Assembly: GCF_001423085.1 (NCBI RefSeq)
Contig: NZ_LMNU01000005.1
Coordinates: 51,256 to 115,255 of the forward strand
Direction: 5' to 3'
DNA from: Methylobacterium sp. Leaf125
GTDB taxonomy: Bacteria; Pseudomonadota; Alphaproteobacteria; Rhizobiales; Beijerinckiaceae
Length of the DNA: 64,000 nt
Each line of letters begins with the position of its first letter. Within the stretch, counting starts at the first letter, position 1. This document shows positions 34,519-43,655 of the stretch, one piece after another. The position numbers and the translations under genes are program-made. The notes under the pieces are model-generated. The model made no database searches. It was not told where the DNA came from and saw only the letters and a program-made list of their open reading frames with translations.

Positions 34519-35004
34519 ATGCATCGAGACACGATCCTGACGCCGGCGATCGGCTTCGCCCTCCTGGCACTCACGGCGATCGGCGCTGGCAGCACGCTCA
34601 GCACCGCCGCGACCGCACAGGCCACGCCGCCCGCCCAGACCAAGGCGCCGCCGTCGGCCCAGGCGCCGGCATCGCCCCCGCCGCAGGGGACGCCGCCGAA
34701 TTCGGGACCGCTGCCGCCCTCGGCGCCCGCCGCCCAGCCCCAAGGGTCGGGCGCGCAGGGGCAAGGGTCAGGCGCGCAGGGGCAGGGCTCGCGGCCGGCG
34801 GGCGCCAGCCAGGCCGTGGGGACGGCCGGTGGCCGTGGCGCGGCGCAGGTCGGCCGGCCCCGGCGGCGATCCTACGCAGCCTGCAACCGCATCTCGCACA
34901 CGCGCGGTCTGCGCGGCGGGGCCCGGCGTCGGTTCCTCGTCCGGTGCAAGCTCGGCTATGATCGTCCCCGAAACGGTCAGCCCCAGAGCACCCGACAGCC
35001 GTGA
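34519..35004 (+). CDS. Secreted Pro/Gln-rich protein with PsiF-like C-terminus
   Basis: A 161-residue protein with a signal peptide (MHRDTILTPAIGFALLALTA, cleavage near TAQA), a low-complexity Pro/Ala/Gly/Gln region, and a short C-terminal segment YAACNRISHTRGLRGGARRRF...C. That segment resembles one repeat of phosphate-starvation-inducible PsiF (ACN..A...L.G..R..F...C). ATG at 34519 is preferred because it begins the signal peptide. A 21-bp tandem repeat (caagggtcgggcgcgcagggg, 34741-34782) encodes the GSGAQGQ repeat. Function unknown. Confidence 0.6.
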   Translation: MHRDTILTPAIGFALLALTAIGAGSTLSTAATAQATPPAQTKAPPSAQAPASPPPQGTPPNSGPLPPSAPAAQPQGSGAQGQGSGAQGQGSRPAGASQAVGTAGGRGAAQVGRPRRRSYAACNRISHTRGLRGGARRRFLVRCKLGYDRPRNGQPQSTRQP

Positions 35005-35035
35005 GGAAGGCCGCTCACAGCACGAGTCCGCACCC

Positions 35036-35713
35036 GTGAAGCTCATCGTCTTCGACGTCGACGGAACCCTCGTCGACAGCCAGCACCTCATCGTGGCCGC
35101 GCAGGGCGTGGCCTTCGCCGAGCATGGCCTGACGGCGCCGAGCCGGATGGAGTCGCTCTCGGTGGTCGGCCTGTCCCTGCCGCAGGCCTTCCGCCGCCTG
35201 GTCGGGGACGACGGCCCGATCGAGGGCCTGTCCGAGAGCTACAAGCGCGCCTTCAACATCCTGCGCCTCGACCCGAGCTTCGAGGAGCCGCTGTTCCCCG
35301 GCATGGAAGCGCTGCTCACGCGCCTGCACGCGCGCGACGACGTGCAACTCGGGATCGCCACCGGCAAGGCGCGGCGCGGGGTCGATCGCCTGATCGAGAC
35401 CCACGGCTGGGGGGGCTGGTTCGCCACGACCCAGAGCGCCGACGACGCGCCCTCCAAGCCCGATCCGGCCATGCTGCTCCAGGCGATGGCGGAGACCGGC
35501 ATCGCGCCGGACGCCACCGTGATGATCGGCGACACCACCTACGACATGACGATGGCGATCAATGCCGGGGCCGCTGCCGTGGGCGTGGCCTGGGGCTACC
35601 ATCCCGTCGGTGCGCTGTTCGGTGCCGGCGCCTCCATCGTCGTCGACACCGCGGAGGAGCTCGGGGCCCTCTTCTCCGGCGATCCGCAGGCCGGGGCGGC
35701 GATTCGGGCCTGA
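35036..35713 (+). CDS. HAD-superfamily phosphatase (Gph-like)
   Basis: A 225-residue HAD hydrolase. Motif I is FDVDGTLVDS, motif II is IATGK, motif III is the Lys in SKPDP, and motif IV is MIGDTTYDM. The cap domain after motif I places it in subfamily I, like phosphoglycolate phosphatase. The substrate is unknown. The start is GTG at 35036 (MKLIVFDVDG); the frame upstream overlaps the PsiF-like gene and is not credible. It is closely spaced (31 bases) after that gene. Confidence 0.87.
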   Translation: MKLIVFDVDGTLVDSQHLIVAAQGVAFAEHGLTAPSRMESLSVVGLSLPQAFRRLVGDDGPIEGLSESYKRAFNILRLDPSFEEPLFPGMEALLTRLHARDDVQLGIATGKARRGVDRLIETHGWGGWFATTQSADDAPSKPDPAMLLQAMAETGIAPDATVMIGDTTYDMTMAINAGAAAVGVAWGYHPVGALFGAGASIVVDTAEELGALFSGDPQAGAAIRA

Positions 35714-35717
35714 CCGG

Positions 35718-35780
35718 GCGCGAGGCCCGCGACCCAAGGCGCGAGACCCGAGATCCAAGACGCGAGACGGAAGCGGAGAG
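35718..35780 (+). repeat. 21-bp degenerate tandem repeat, three units
   Basis: Units gcgcgaggcccgcgacccaag, gcgcgagacccgagatccaag (quoted in 20-base parts they share gcgcgag.cccg.ga.ccaa) and a more diverged third copy fill the gap between the HAD phosphatase and the Atp12 gene. Confidence 0.65.
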
Positions 35781-35825
35781 GCGAGGCGTCTCGCAGCCCG
35801 CGCCGCGATGCCCTATCTGCAGGAC

Positions 35826-36620
35826 ATGAGCGACGCTTCCAAACCCGATTGGCTCGGTGCGCCCGAGCCCCCCGCCCAGCCCGATCCGACCCGCGCGGCG
35901 CGCGGCCCGGGCAAGCCCGCCTTGCCCCAGCGGTTCTACGCGGAGGCCGGCCTCGCCCCGCATGGCGACGGCTTCCGGCTGACCCTCGACGGGCGCCCGG
36001 CGAACACGCCGGCGCGCAATCCCCTCGCCCTGCCGACGCGCGCCCTCGCGGAGGCCGTGGCCGCCGAGTGGGCGGCGCAGGTCGCGGTCATCGACCCCGC
36101 CACCATGCCCCTGACGCGGCTCGCCAACACCGCCATCGACGGGGTCGCGCCGCGCCGCGAGGCGGTCATCGACGACCTCTCGGCCTACGCGGGCACCGAC
36201 CTGCTGGCGTATCGCGCCGGCGATCCCGAGCGCCTCGTGCGCGCCCAGGCCGAGGCCTGGGACCCGATCCTCGACTGGGCCCACCGGGATCTCGGCGCGC
36301 GCTTCATCCTGGGCGAGGGCGTGATGCACGTCACCCAGCCGGACACCACCGTGGCGGCCCTGCGCCGGGCGATCGAAGAGACCGAAGGTCCTTTCCGGCT
36401 GGCCGCCCTCCACACGCTGACCACCCTGAGCGGATCGCTCGTCCTCGCCCTCGCGGTGTTGCGGGGTCAGGTCGGTCCGACCGACGCCTGGACGGCGGCC
36501 CATGTCGACGAGGCGTATCAGGCGAGCGTCTGGGGCCGTGACGCGGAAGCCGAGGCGCGCCACGCCGTTCGGCAAGCCGAGTTCGAGGCCGCGGCCCAGT
36601 TGGCACAATTGAGCCGTTAA
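35826..36620 (+). CDS. ATP12-family F1-ATPase assembly chaperone
   Basis: A 264-residue protein of the ATP12 family, found in mitochondria and alphaproteobacteria, which assists assembly of the F1 alpha subunit. Recognisable segments are [30 protein letters not shown] (start of the family domain), [47 protein letters not shown] and [19 protein letters not shown] at 35808 would add six residues; I prefer 35826 ([11 protein letters not shown]) for length. It precedes pccB by about 100 bases. Confidence 0.88.
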   Translation: MSDASKPDWLGAPEPPAQPDPTRAARGPGKPALPQRFYAEAGLAPHGDGFRLTLDGRPANTPARNPLALPTRALAEAVAAEWAAQVAVIDPATMPLTRLANTAIDGVAPRREAVIDDLSAYAGTDLLAYRAGDPERLVRAQAEAWDPILDWAHRDLGARFILGEGVMHVTQPDTTVAALRRAIEETEGPFRLAALHTLTTLSGSLVLALAVLRGQVGPTDAWTAAHVDEAYQASVWGRDAEAEARHAVRQAEFEAAAQLAQLSR

Positions 36621-36724
36621 ATCGATTTTCGCGGAAAGCGCCGCGTGCTAAGGCCGGTTCAAATCGCGACCGCCAAGGTTCGTGCGGAACGCGACGGGAT
36701 CTCTCCAACCAGGGCTGGGCGCGC

Positions 36725-38257
36725 ATGAAGGACATTCTCGAGAAGCTGGAAGAGCGGCGCGCCCAGGCCCGCCTCGGCGGCGGCGAGAACCGCGTCGTGG
36801 CCCAGCACAAGCGCGGCAAGCTGACCGCGCGCGAGCGCATCGAGCTCCTCCTCGACCACGGGTCGTTCGAGGAGTTCGACATGTTCGTGCAGCACCGCTC
36901 CACCGATTTCGGCATGGAGAAGCAGAAGATCCCCGGCGACGGCGTGGTCACGGGCTGGGGCACCATCAACGGGCGCACCGTCTTCCTGTTCTCCAAGGAC
37001 TTCACGGTGTTCGGCGGCTCCCTGTCCGAGGCGCACGCGGCCAAGATCGTCAAGGTCCAGGACATGGCGCTGAAGATGCGCGCGCCGATCATCGGCATCT
37101 TCGATGCCGGCGGCGCCCGTATCCAGGAGGGTGTCGCGGCGCTCGGCGGTTACGGCGAGGTCTTCCGCCGCAACGTCGCCGCGTCGGGCGTCATCCCGCA
37201 GATCTCGGTCATCATGGGCCCCTGTGCGGGCGGCGACGTCTATTCGCCGGCCATGACCGACTTCATCTTCATGGTGCGCGACACGAGCTACATGTTCGTG
37301 ACCGGCCCCGACGTGGTGAAGACGGTCACCAACGAAGTCGTGACCGCGGAAGAACTCGGCGGCGCCAAGGTCCACACGACCAAGTCCTCCATCGCCGACG
37401 GCTCGTTCGAGAACGACGTCGAGGCCCTGCTGCAGGTCCGCCGCCTGGTCGACTTCCTGCCCGCCAACAACATCGACGGCGTGCCGGAGATCGAGAGCTT
37501 CGACGATCCGCTGCGCCTCGACCTGAGCCTCGACACGCTCATCCCGGACAACCCGAACAAGCCCTACGACATGGGCGAGCTGATCCGGCGCGTGGCCGAC
37601 GAGGGCGACGTCTTCGAGATCCAGGCGACCTACGCCCGCAACATCATGACGGGCTTCGGACGCATCGAAGGCCGGACCGTCGGCTTCGTGGCCAACCAGC
37701 CGATGGTTCTGGCCGGCGTGCTCGATTCGGACGCCTCCCGCAAGGCGGCCCGCTTCGTGCGCTTCTGCGACGCGTTCTCGATCCCGATCGTCACCTTCGT
37801 GGACGTGCCGGGCTTCCTGCCGGGCACCGCGCAGGAATACGGCGGCCTGATCAAGCACGGCGCCAAGCTGCTCTTCGCCTACTCCCAGGCCACCGTGCCC
37901 CTGGTGACCATCATCACCCGCAAGGCCTTCGGCGGGGCCTACGACGTGATGGCGTCCAAGCACGTGGGTGCCGACCTCAACTACGCCTGGCCGACCGCGC
38001 AGATCGCCGTGATGGGGGCCAAGGGCGCCGTGGAGATCATCTTCCGCAGCGAGATCGGCGATGCGCAGAAGATCGCCGAGCGCACCAGCGAGTACGAGGA
38101 CCGCTTCCTCTCGCCGTTCGTGGCCGCCGAGCGGGGCTACATCGACGAGGTGATCATGCCGCACTCGACGCGCAAGCGCATCGCCCGCGCCCTCAGCATG
38201 CTGCGCACCAAGGAGATGGAGCAGCCCTGGAAGAAGCACGACAACATCCCGCTCTGA
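36725..38257 (+). CDS. pccB: Propionyl-CoA carboxylase beta chain
   Basis: A 510-residue carboxyltransferase subunit. It opens [20 protein letters not shown] and has the crotonase-like N and C halves: [20 protein letters not shown] with [20 protein letters not shown], and later [21 protein letters not shown] with [15 protein letters not shown]. With a biotinylated PccA (not in the window) it carboxylates propionyl-CoA to methylmalonyl-CoA. In methylotrophs this serves the last part of the ethylmalonyl-CoA pathway. An out-of-frame ORF covers it on the same strand and is a shadow. Confidence 0.95.
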   Translation: MKDILEKLEERRAQARLGGGENRVVAQHKRGKLTARERIELLLDHGSFEEFDMFVQHRSTDFGMEKQKIPGDGVVTGWGTINGRTVFLFSKDFTVFGGSLSEAHAAKIVKVQDMALKMRAPIIGIFDAGGARIQEGVAALGGYGEVFRRNVAASGVIPQISVIMGPCAGGDVYSPAMTDFIFMVRDTSYMFVTGPDVVKTVTNEVVTAEELGGAKVHTTKSSIADGSFENDVEALLQVRRLVDFLPANNIDGVPEIESFDDPLRLDLSLDTLIPDNPNKPYDMGELIRRVADEGDVFEIQATYARNIMTGFGRIEGRTVGFVANQPMVLAGVLDSDASRKAARFVRFCDAFSIPIVTFVDVPGFLPGTAQEYGGLIKHGAKLLFAYSQATVPLVTIITRKAFGGAYDVMASKHVGADLNYAWPTAQIAVMGAKGAVEIIFRSEIGDAQKIAERTSEYEDRFLSPFVAAERGYIDEVIMPHSTRKRIARALSMLRTKEMEQPWKKHDNIPL

Positions 38258-38266
38258 GGGCGGGGA

Positions 38267-38291
38267 CCGGCCCGGTATCCGACCGGGCCGG
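38267..38291 (+). terminator. Hairpin after pccB
   Basis: A perfect 10-bp stem (ccggcccggt / accgggccgg) with a 5-base loop, 9 bases after the pccB stop, without a T-run. Confidence 0.65.
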
Positions 38292-38367
38292 CGTCGCGAA
38301 ACATTCCGGTGGCCTATTCCCGGAACGGTGCCATGATCCCGCACCCACAACCGGGAGGAGACAGGTC

Positions 38368-38496
38368 ATGGCGACTGAACAGAAGCGTGGAAGTCGCGAG
38401 GCGAAGAAGCCCAAGAAGCCGGTGACGAAGACGATCGCGGCGGCGCCCTCGACCAAGGGGACGGTGGTGGCCGCGCCGAAAGCCGGCAAGAAGTAG
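38368..38496 (+). CDS. Small Lys-rich protein (42 aa)
   Basis: MATEQKRGSREAKKPKKPVT followed by KTIAAAPSTKGTVVAAPKAGKK: 42 residues, strongly basic, no hydrophobic core. A strong ribosome site (gggaggag) lies 8 bases before ATG, and codons match the neighbours, so it is probably translated. It resembles the small basic proteins often found singly in alphaproteobacteria. It could bind nucleic acid; this is a guess from charge alone. Confidence 0.65.
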   Translation: MATEQKRGSREAKKPKKPVTKTIAAAPSTKGTVVAAPKAGKK

Positions 38497-38551
38497 GCCC
38501 GCAGGGCACCGGTGCGGGTCAAGCCCGCGCCGGGTTGCGGCCGAGGACCCT

Positions 38552-39505
38552 TCAGCCCTGGGCGTGCCCGGTTCCCTGGACGGTCTTGCCCGCCGGATCG
38601 GACGCACTGCCGAGGTTCAGCAGGACGATCTCCGGCGGCACCCCCAGGCGCACCGGGATGCGGCTGACGCCGAACCCGCCCGAGACGATCATCTGGCGGC
38701 CTTTCCGGACCACGTGGCCGTAGGCGAAATCGTTGTTGCCGTGGATCGCCGCAATGGCCGGCGAGTAGCCGAACAGGCGAACCTGTCCGCCATGGGTATG
38801 GCCCGCGAGGGTCAGGGACACGCGGTCCGGCACGTCGAGGAACAGGTCCGGCTCGTGGATCATCAGGAGCACGGGCGCGGAATCGGTCACCTTCGCGAGC
38901 GTGCCCGGCAGGTCGTCGCGCCCACCCGCGTCATCGTCCACGAGGAACGGGATCTGGTCGCCGACGCCCGCGATCCAGAACGGCTTGCCGTCCTTCACGA
39001 GACGCAGGGCGTCGTTCTCCATGACGGGAATCCCGACCCCCTCCAGCGCCCGCTGCGCCTCCACGGGTCCGTCGCGGCGTGCCTGCGCCTGCTTGTCGTC
39101 CCACCAATCATGGTTGCCGAGGATCGAGTAGACGCCGAGGGGGGCGCGGAGCCCCGACACCACCCGGGCGAAGTCCGTCAGCGGGACCTTCCGGTAGGTG
39201 ACGTTCGGTCCGGCCGGGTAGTCCCCCAGCATCAGGATGAGATCGGGCTTCAGCGCATTGGTGGTGTCGACGATCTCGGCGATCCGGTCGAGGGGCATGA
39301 ACGGCTCGCCGACATGGAAGTCGGCCAGCACGGCCACGCGCAGGGACAAGCCGGGGGTCCAGTTCGGAAGGACAGGCGCGTAGGGCGTGACGACGAGCCG
39401 GTAGAGCGGCTCGATGCCGAAGGCGTAGACGCCCGTCGACCCGACGACACCCGCACTCGCCCCGAGCCCGGTCAGGAACTGCCGGCGGCTCGGCAGGATC
39501 AGCAT
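38552..39505 (-). CDS. Exported calcineurin-like metallophosphoesterase
   Basis: A 317-residue protein with a twin-arginine-like N-terminus (SRRQFLTGLG) and hydrophobic stretch, and then a metallophosphoesterase domain: LADFHVGEP, LMLGDYPAG, LGNHDWW, and GHTHGGQVRLFG supplying the two-metal ligands. The family is YkuE/YaeI-like, acting on phospholipid-linked or other phosphate esters outside the cytoplasm. The start is ATG at 39505; the upstream 51 in-frame codons have atypical composition. The gene converges with the 42-residue protein. Confidence 0.88.
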   Translation of the reverse strand: MLILPSRRQFLTGLGASAGVVGSTGVYAFGIEPLYRLVVTPYAPVLPNWTPGLSLRVAVLADFHVGEPFMPLDRIAEIVDTTNALKPDLILMLGDYPAGPNVTYRKVPLTDFARVVSGLRAPLGVYSILGNHDWWDDKQAQARRDGPVEAQRALEGVGIPVMENDALRLVKDGKPFWIAGVGDQIPFLVDDDAGGRDDLPGTLAKVTDSAPVLLMIHEPDLFLDVPDRVSLTLAGHTHGGQVRLFGYSPAIAAIHGNNDFAYGHVVRKGRQMIVSGGFGVSRIPVRLGVPPEIVLLNLGSASDPAGKTVQGTGHAQG

Positions 39506-39672
39506 GGTCAGGCTCCTCGGTCGCGCGACAGGCGCGGTGCGTCCCTCTCGCCACAAAAGATGACGAAAGCGAGGAGCGTGCCGCAGGCGCGGTGACGGAT
39601 AGGCCCGCGGCGTCGAAGAAGGAAGACCGCTGCGGTGGATTCGCGCCCGGCGACGCAACCCACCCCGGTCGG

Positions 39673-39888
39673 TCAGGAGAGGGGCGTGTCCTCGTGCTCG
39701 AAGCGCGCCGAGCGTGTGCCGCTCAGGAGCCCCGTCCGGGCCAACTTCTGCGCCGTGGACACGGCCTGCACGGCCGCCGCCAGGGCCGGAAGCGCAACGG
39801 GCCGGAACGTCTCGGCCTGATGATCGACGATGATGGTCGAGCGATCGGAGCGTCGAGCGGTGCCTGAAGTCTGTTGGTGCGGATGCAT
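39673..39888 (-). CDS. Possible small hypothetical protein (71 aa)
   Basis: MHPHQQTSGTARRSDRSTII, then VDHQAETFRPVALPALAAAV, and a soluble tail. The middle has a regular helical composition unlike the flanking chance frames, but no family is recognised and no clear ribosome site is present. Confidence 0.3.
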   Translation of the reverse strand: MHPHQQTSGTARRSDRSTIIVDHQAETFRPVALPALAAAVQAVSTAQKLARTGLLSGTRSARFEHEDTPLS

Positions 39889-40140
39889 ATCACCAGTGTC
39901 CTGTTGTGCTCGACAGCTTCGGTCAGGGTCTCGTGCTGAATCCTGAGCGATGAACGTCTCGCGGGCACCCAATGGTTTGACCCGGACGCCTGTCGAGCGA
40001 CGTGAAGACCATACAGCCGCGGCCGACCTGAATGAAAGCTTAAGGCGCTCACGATCCCTCGACCAAAGCGCAAATCAAGACGCTTACCGAGCTCCACAAC
40101 ACTTAAGCAGCGACAGTTTTGCGGCGCAAAAGACATCATG

Positions 40141-40165
40141 CACTGCGAAGAAGACCTTCGCAGTG
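40141..40165 (-). terminator. Hairpin downstream of aminotransferase gene
   Basis: A perfect 10-bp stem (cactgcgaag / cttcgcagtg) with a 5-base loop, 12 bases past the aminotransferase stop codon. On the minus strand a short T-rich stretch (gtctttt) follows a few bases later. Confidence 0.7.
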
Positions 40166-40177
40166 CCGTCTCGACCC

Positions 40178-41608
40178 TCACGCTTCGCGGAGCGGCGCGG
40201 CCTCGAGCTTCTGCTCGGCGATCCAGGCCGCAGTCCGGTCGAGGGCGCGCGTCAGGCGATCGAACAGGGTGTCGATCTCGGACGGTGCGATCACCAGGGG
40301 CGGGCAAACCGCGACGCGGTCCCCGGCGAGGAAACGCACGATCAGCCCCTCGGCCTGGGCGAAGGCGACCACCCGAGCCGCCACACCGGCCTTCGGTTCG
40401 TATTGCCGCCGGGACGCCTTGTCGGCCACGAGCTCGATGCCGCCGATGAGTCCGATCCCGCGCGCCTCACCCACGAGGGGATGATCGCCGAGGGCCGCCA
40501 GGCGCGCCTGGAACTGCGGCGCTTTCTCGGCGACCCCCTCGACGATGCGGTCGCGCTTGTAGATCGCGATGGTCTTGAGGGCGACCGCGCAGGCGACGGG
40601 GTGCCCCGAATAGGTGGTGCCGTGCCCGAAGGTCCCGAGCTTGGCGCTCTGCTGCACCATCAGGCGGTAGAGCGGCTCGTCGACGGAGATGCCGCCGAGC
40701 GGGAGGTAGCCGGAGGTCAGTGCCTTGGCGAAGGAGAGGCTGTCGGGCCGCATACCCATCGCCTCGGATCCGAACCAGGTGCCGAGCCGCCCGAACCCGC
40801 AGATCACCTCGTCGGCAATGAAGCGCACGTCGTGCCGGTCGAGCACGGCCTGGATCTTGGCGTAGTAGCCCGCGGGCGGGAGGATGGCACCGCCGGCACC
40901 GAGCACCGGCTCGGCCACGAAGGCTGCGACGGTCTCGGGGCCCTCGTGGAGGATCACCGCCTCCAGCTCGGCGGCGAGGCGGGTGGTGAAGGCCTCCTCG
41001 CTCTCCCCCTCCTGCCCGAAGCGGTAATGGTGCGGGCAGCCCACATGCAGGAATCCCGGCAGCGGCAGGTCCCAGTCGGCGTGGTTGGCGGGCAGGCCGG
41101 TCATCGAGGCGGTGGCCACCGTGACGCCGTGGTAGCCCTTGATGTGCGAGAGGATCTTCTTCTTGCGCGGTCGGCCGAGCGCGTTGTTCATGTACCAGGT
41201 CAGCTTGACCTGGGTATCGTTGGCCTCGGACCCCGACGAGGTGAAGAAGATCTTCGAGGTCGGCACCGGCATGAGCTCCTTCAGGGTCTCGGCCAGCTCG
41301 ATCGCCGGGTCGTGACTCCGCCCCGAAAACAGGTGCGTGAAGGGCAGGCGCGACATCTGCTCGCTGGCCGCTTCCACCAGCTCCTCGTTGGAATAGCCGA
41401 GCGCCGTGCACCACAGCCCGGCCATGCCCTCGAGATAGGGTCGGCCGTCGCTGTCGTAGACCCAGACCCCGTGGCCACGCTCGATGACCAGCGGACCCGT
41501 CTCGCGAAAGGTCTCCAGGTTGGTGTAGGGATGGATCAGGGTTTCGACGTCGCGGGTCGCGAGGTTCGAGAGCATATTTTTGCCTGACGGTTGGCTGATG
41601 GCCGACAT
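40178..41608 (-). CDS. Class III PLP-dependent aminotransferase
   Basis: A 476-residue fold-type I enzyme. Features: HPYTNLETFRETGPLVIERG at the start, the phosphate-binding SSGSEANDTQVKL, SHIKGYHGVTVATASMTGLP, RFIADEVICGFGRLG with the cofactor-binding Asp, and the PLP lysine in DSLSFAKALTSGYLPLGG. It belongs to the omega-amino acid/pyruvate or diamine transaminase group; the amine donor cannot be told from sequence. ATG at 41608 (MSAISQPSG) or 41575 (MLSNLATRD) may be the start. It is divergent from the cysteine-cluster gene at 41678. Confidence 0.9.
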   Translation of the reverse strand: MSAISQPSGKNMLSNLATRDVETLIHPYTNLETFRETGPLVIERGHGVWVYDSDGRPYLEGMAGLWCTALGYSNEELVEAASEQMSRLPFTHLFSGRSHDPAIELAETLKELMPVPTSKIFFTSSGSEANDTQVKLTWYMNNALGRPRKKKILSHIKGYHGVTVATASMTGLPANHADWDLPLPGFLHVGCPHHYRFGQEGESEEAFTTRLAAELEAVILHEGPETVAAFVAEPVLGAGGAILPPAGYYAKIQAVLDRHDVRFIADEVICGFGRLGTWFGSEAMGMRPDSLSFAKALTSGYLPLGGISVDEPLYRLMVQQSAKLGTFGHGTTYSGHPVACAVALKTIAIYKRDRIVEGVAEKAPQFQARLAALGDHPLVGEARGIGLIGGIELVADKASRRQYEPKAGVAARVVAFAQAEGLIVRFLAGDRVAVCPPLVIAPSEIDTLFDRLTRALDRTAAWIAEQKLEAAPLREA

Positions 41609-41677
41609 GGGTGCGAGACTGTAACGAGGGGCGCCCGCCGTAGAAACCCGCGCGTCGTCGCAACCGGACCCGAACCC

Positions 41678-42217
41678 ATGCTCGACCCCGCAACCATCGT
41701 GGCCCACCCCGCCCCCGGCCGCGCCTGCGGAACCTGCACCCTCTGCTGCAAGGTCTACGACGTGCCGGCGGTGGAGTCCGTTGCCGGGCAATGGTGCCGG
41801 CACACCAAGCAGGGTCGGGGCTGCGCCATCCACGCGACCCGGCCCGATCATTGCCGTGCCTTCCACTGCCTCTGGATGACCGAAGCCTGGCTCGGCCCGG
41901 AATGGAAGCCCGAACGCGCCAAGATGGTGCTGAGCCTCGACCCGGTCTCGCGGCACATGAACGTGCAGGTGGATCCAGGCCAGCCGAATGCCTGGCGGCG
42001 CGAACCCTATTACGGCCAGCTCAAGCGCTGGGCCGTGTCGTCCCTGGCCCAGAAACGCCACGTCCTGGTCCATCTGAACAAGACCACCACCGTGGTGCTG
42101 CCCGACCGCGACGTGCCTCTCGGCGCCTTCGAGCCGGGTGACCGCATGGTAGCGCGCGAGCGCATGACCCCGCAGGGCGTGGTTATCGAGGTCGAGAAGG
42201 TCCGCGATGCGGCCTGA
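41678..42217 (+). CDS. YkgJ-like cysteine-cluster protein
   Basis: A 179-residue protein with N-terminal CGTCTLCCKVYDVP (CxxCxxCC), then WCRHTKQGRGCAIH and HCRAFHCLW. The Cys/His arrangement resembles the YkgJ/CxxCxxCC family, proposed to bind Zn or Fe-S. The remaining part is an all-beta-like domain without a recognised motif. It overlaps the following HAD gene by 11 bases, so the two are translationally coupled. Function unknown. Confidence 0.8.
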   Translation: MLDPATIVAHPAPGRACGTCTLCCKVYDVPAVESVAGQWCRHTKQGRGCAIHATRPDHCRAFHCLWMTEAWLGPEWKPERAKMVLSLDPVSRHMNVQVDPGQPNAWRREPYYGQLKRWAVSSLAQKRHVLVHLNKTTTVVLPDRDVPLGAFEPGDRMVARERMTPQGVVIEVEKVRDAA

Positions 42218-42935
42218 GACCCTGGGAACGACGATCCGCGGCATCCTGTTCGACAAGGACGGGACGCTGGTGGATTTCGACCGGACCTGGGGACCGGCCG
42301 CCTATTCGGTGATGACCGCGCTGTCGGGGGGCGACCGGTCGCGGCTCGAGGCCCTCATGCGGGTGAGCCACTACGACGAGGTCGGCCAGCGCTTCGCGCC
42401 GACCTCGCCGCTCATCGCCGGCTCCTCGGCCGGCTACGGCCCCCTCTGGGCCGAGGTCCTGGACCGGCCCGCCGGCCCAGCGCTCTACGCCGAGATGGAC
42501 GCGCTGTTCCGCGCGGCCGGCCTCGCGGCGCTCACGCCGATCGGGTCACCGTCGGACCTCGCCGCATGCCTCGTCGCCGGCGGTTTCGCCCTCGGGATCG
42601 CCACCAACGACGCCGAGGCCTCGGCGCGGGCCCAATGCGCCGCCCTCGGCCTCGCGTCGCACTGCGCCTTCGTGGTGGGCTATGATTCCGGTCATGGCGC
42701 CAAGCCGCAGCCCGGAATGGTCACCGCCTTCGCCGACTCCCTCGGATGGCCCGCGAACCGGATCGCCATGGTGGGGGATTCGCCCTACGACCTCATGGCC
42801 GCCCGCGCCGCCGGGGCGATCGCGATCGCGGTGCTGAGCGGCCCGCTGGGCCCCGCGGCCCGGGACGCGATGGCCCCCCTGGCCGACGTCATCCTCGACT
42901 CGGCGGCGGACCTGCCGGCGCTCCTCGGGCTCTAG
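42207..42935 (+). CDS. HAD-family hydrolase (phosphoglycolate phosphatase-like)
   Basis: A 242-residue HAD subfamily I enzyme: motif I LFDKDGTLVDF, motif II GIATND, a Lys in GAKPQPGM, and motif IV MVGDSPYDLMAARAAGA. The first motif has Lys between the two Asp (DKDGT), as in a subset often annotated as phosphoglycolate phosphatase. It overlaps the stop of the cysteine-cluster gene and is probably coexpressed with it. Confidence 0.87.
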   Translation: MRPETLGTTIRGILFDKDGTLVDFDRTWGPAAYSVMTALSGGDRSRLEALMRVSHYDEVGQRFAPTSPLIAGSSAGYGPLWAEVLDRPAGPALYAEMDALFRAAGLAALTPIGSPSDLAACLVAGGFALGIATNDAEASARAQCAALGLASHCAFVVGYDSGHGAKPQPGMVTAFADSLGWPANRIAMVGDSPYDLMAARAAGAIAIAVLSGPLGPAARDAMAPLADVILDSAADLPALLGL

Positions 42936-43011
42936 CGTGTGTCCGGGATCAGCGAGAACCGGTTCGCCCGATACGACAAACGTCAAGGCAGGGATCGACG
43001 GTCTGTCCGGC

Positions 43012-43515
43012 TCAGGATGAGCCTGACAGACCCTCGCCGGCTTCGCCCGTGACCGGCTGCTCCCGGGCCAGATCGCGCCACCGCAGCACGAGGCGCTCGA
43101 AATCCGCGATGTCCTGCGCCGGCAACTGGCCGAGGGTGCGGGCCACGTACGCCTTCTGCGCCACGATCCCCCGCGTGGCGAGGTCCGCTCCCGCGGCGGT
43201 GAGGTAGAGGGCGTGCGAGCGCCGGTCGCCCGGGATCGGACGACGCTCGACGAGGCCGGCTTCGACGAGACGATCGATCAGCCCGGAGACGTTGCCCTTG
43301 GTGACGTAGAGCCGCGCCGCGAGGTCCTGCTGCGTCATGCCTTCGCGCTCGGTGAGGGTCGAGAGGGCATCGAATTGCGGGATCGACAAGCCCAATCCGC
43401 GCAATTCCCCGGCCATCGCCGCGGTCACCCGCCGGTTGAGGCGGATGAAGCGAAACCAGACCCGCAGAGGATCGGCAGCCTCGGCGGGCATCGGAGTGGG
43501 TGGGGGCGCGGGCAT
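43012..43515 (-). CDS. MarR-family transcriptional regulator
   Basis: A 167-residue winged-helix regulator. The recognition part is LSIPQFDALSTLTEREGMTQ, DLAARLYVTKGNVSGLIDRL and the wing VERRPIPGDRRSHALYLTAAG. Such proteins usually repress adjacent genes and respond to phenolic or oxidant ligands. ATG at 43515 (MPAPPPTPM) is preferred over an upstream GTG/ATG because of length. The divergent neighbour is the DUF1499 gene; a shared regulatory region of 140 bases lies between them. Confidence 0.88.
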   Translation of the reverse strand: MPAPPPTPMPAEAADPLRVWFRFIRLNRRVTAAMAGELRGLGLSIPQFDALSTLTEREGMTQQDLAARLYVTKGNVSGLIDRLVEAGLVERRPIPGDRRSHALYLTAAGADLATRGIVAQKAYVARTLGQLPAQDIADFERLVLRWRDLAREQPVTGEAGEGLSGSS

Positions 43516-43655
43516 CGTCGGGCGGCTATAGCAGAGACGGCGCCACTCCCGGAAGCTTCGCGATGCACGGCCCGGGTGGCGCCGGGGAGCGCGGACCGGT
43601 AAAGCTCCCAACGCACGGCCCCGCGGATCTTCCGGACAGCGAATCTCGTCACAGC

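Larger units (their letters stand above)
39506..40177. other. Intergenic region, mostly without clear genes
   Basis: This 672-base gap between two minus-strand genes is lower in GC than its surroundings on the right half. The only candidate is a short minus-strand frame at 39673-39888. The right edge has a perfect 10-bp hairpin serving the aminotransferase gene. Larger frames on both strands have Arg/His-rich chance composition. Confidence 0.4.

Noticed and set aside
36682..38367. Plus-strand frame overlapping pccB in another frame
   Set aside because: Arg/Gly/His-rich shadow of pccB. Only its last 42 codons, which have their own ribosome site, are accepted as a gene.
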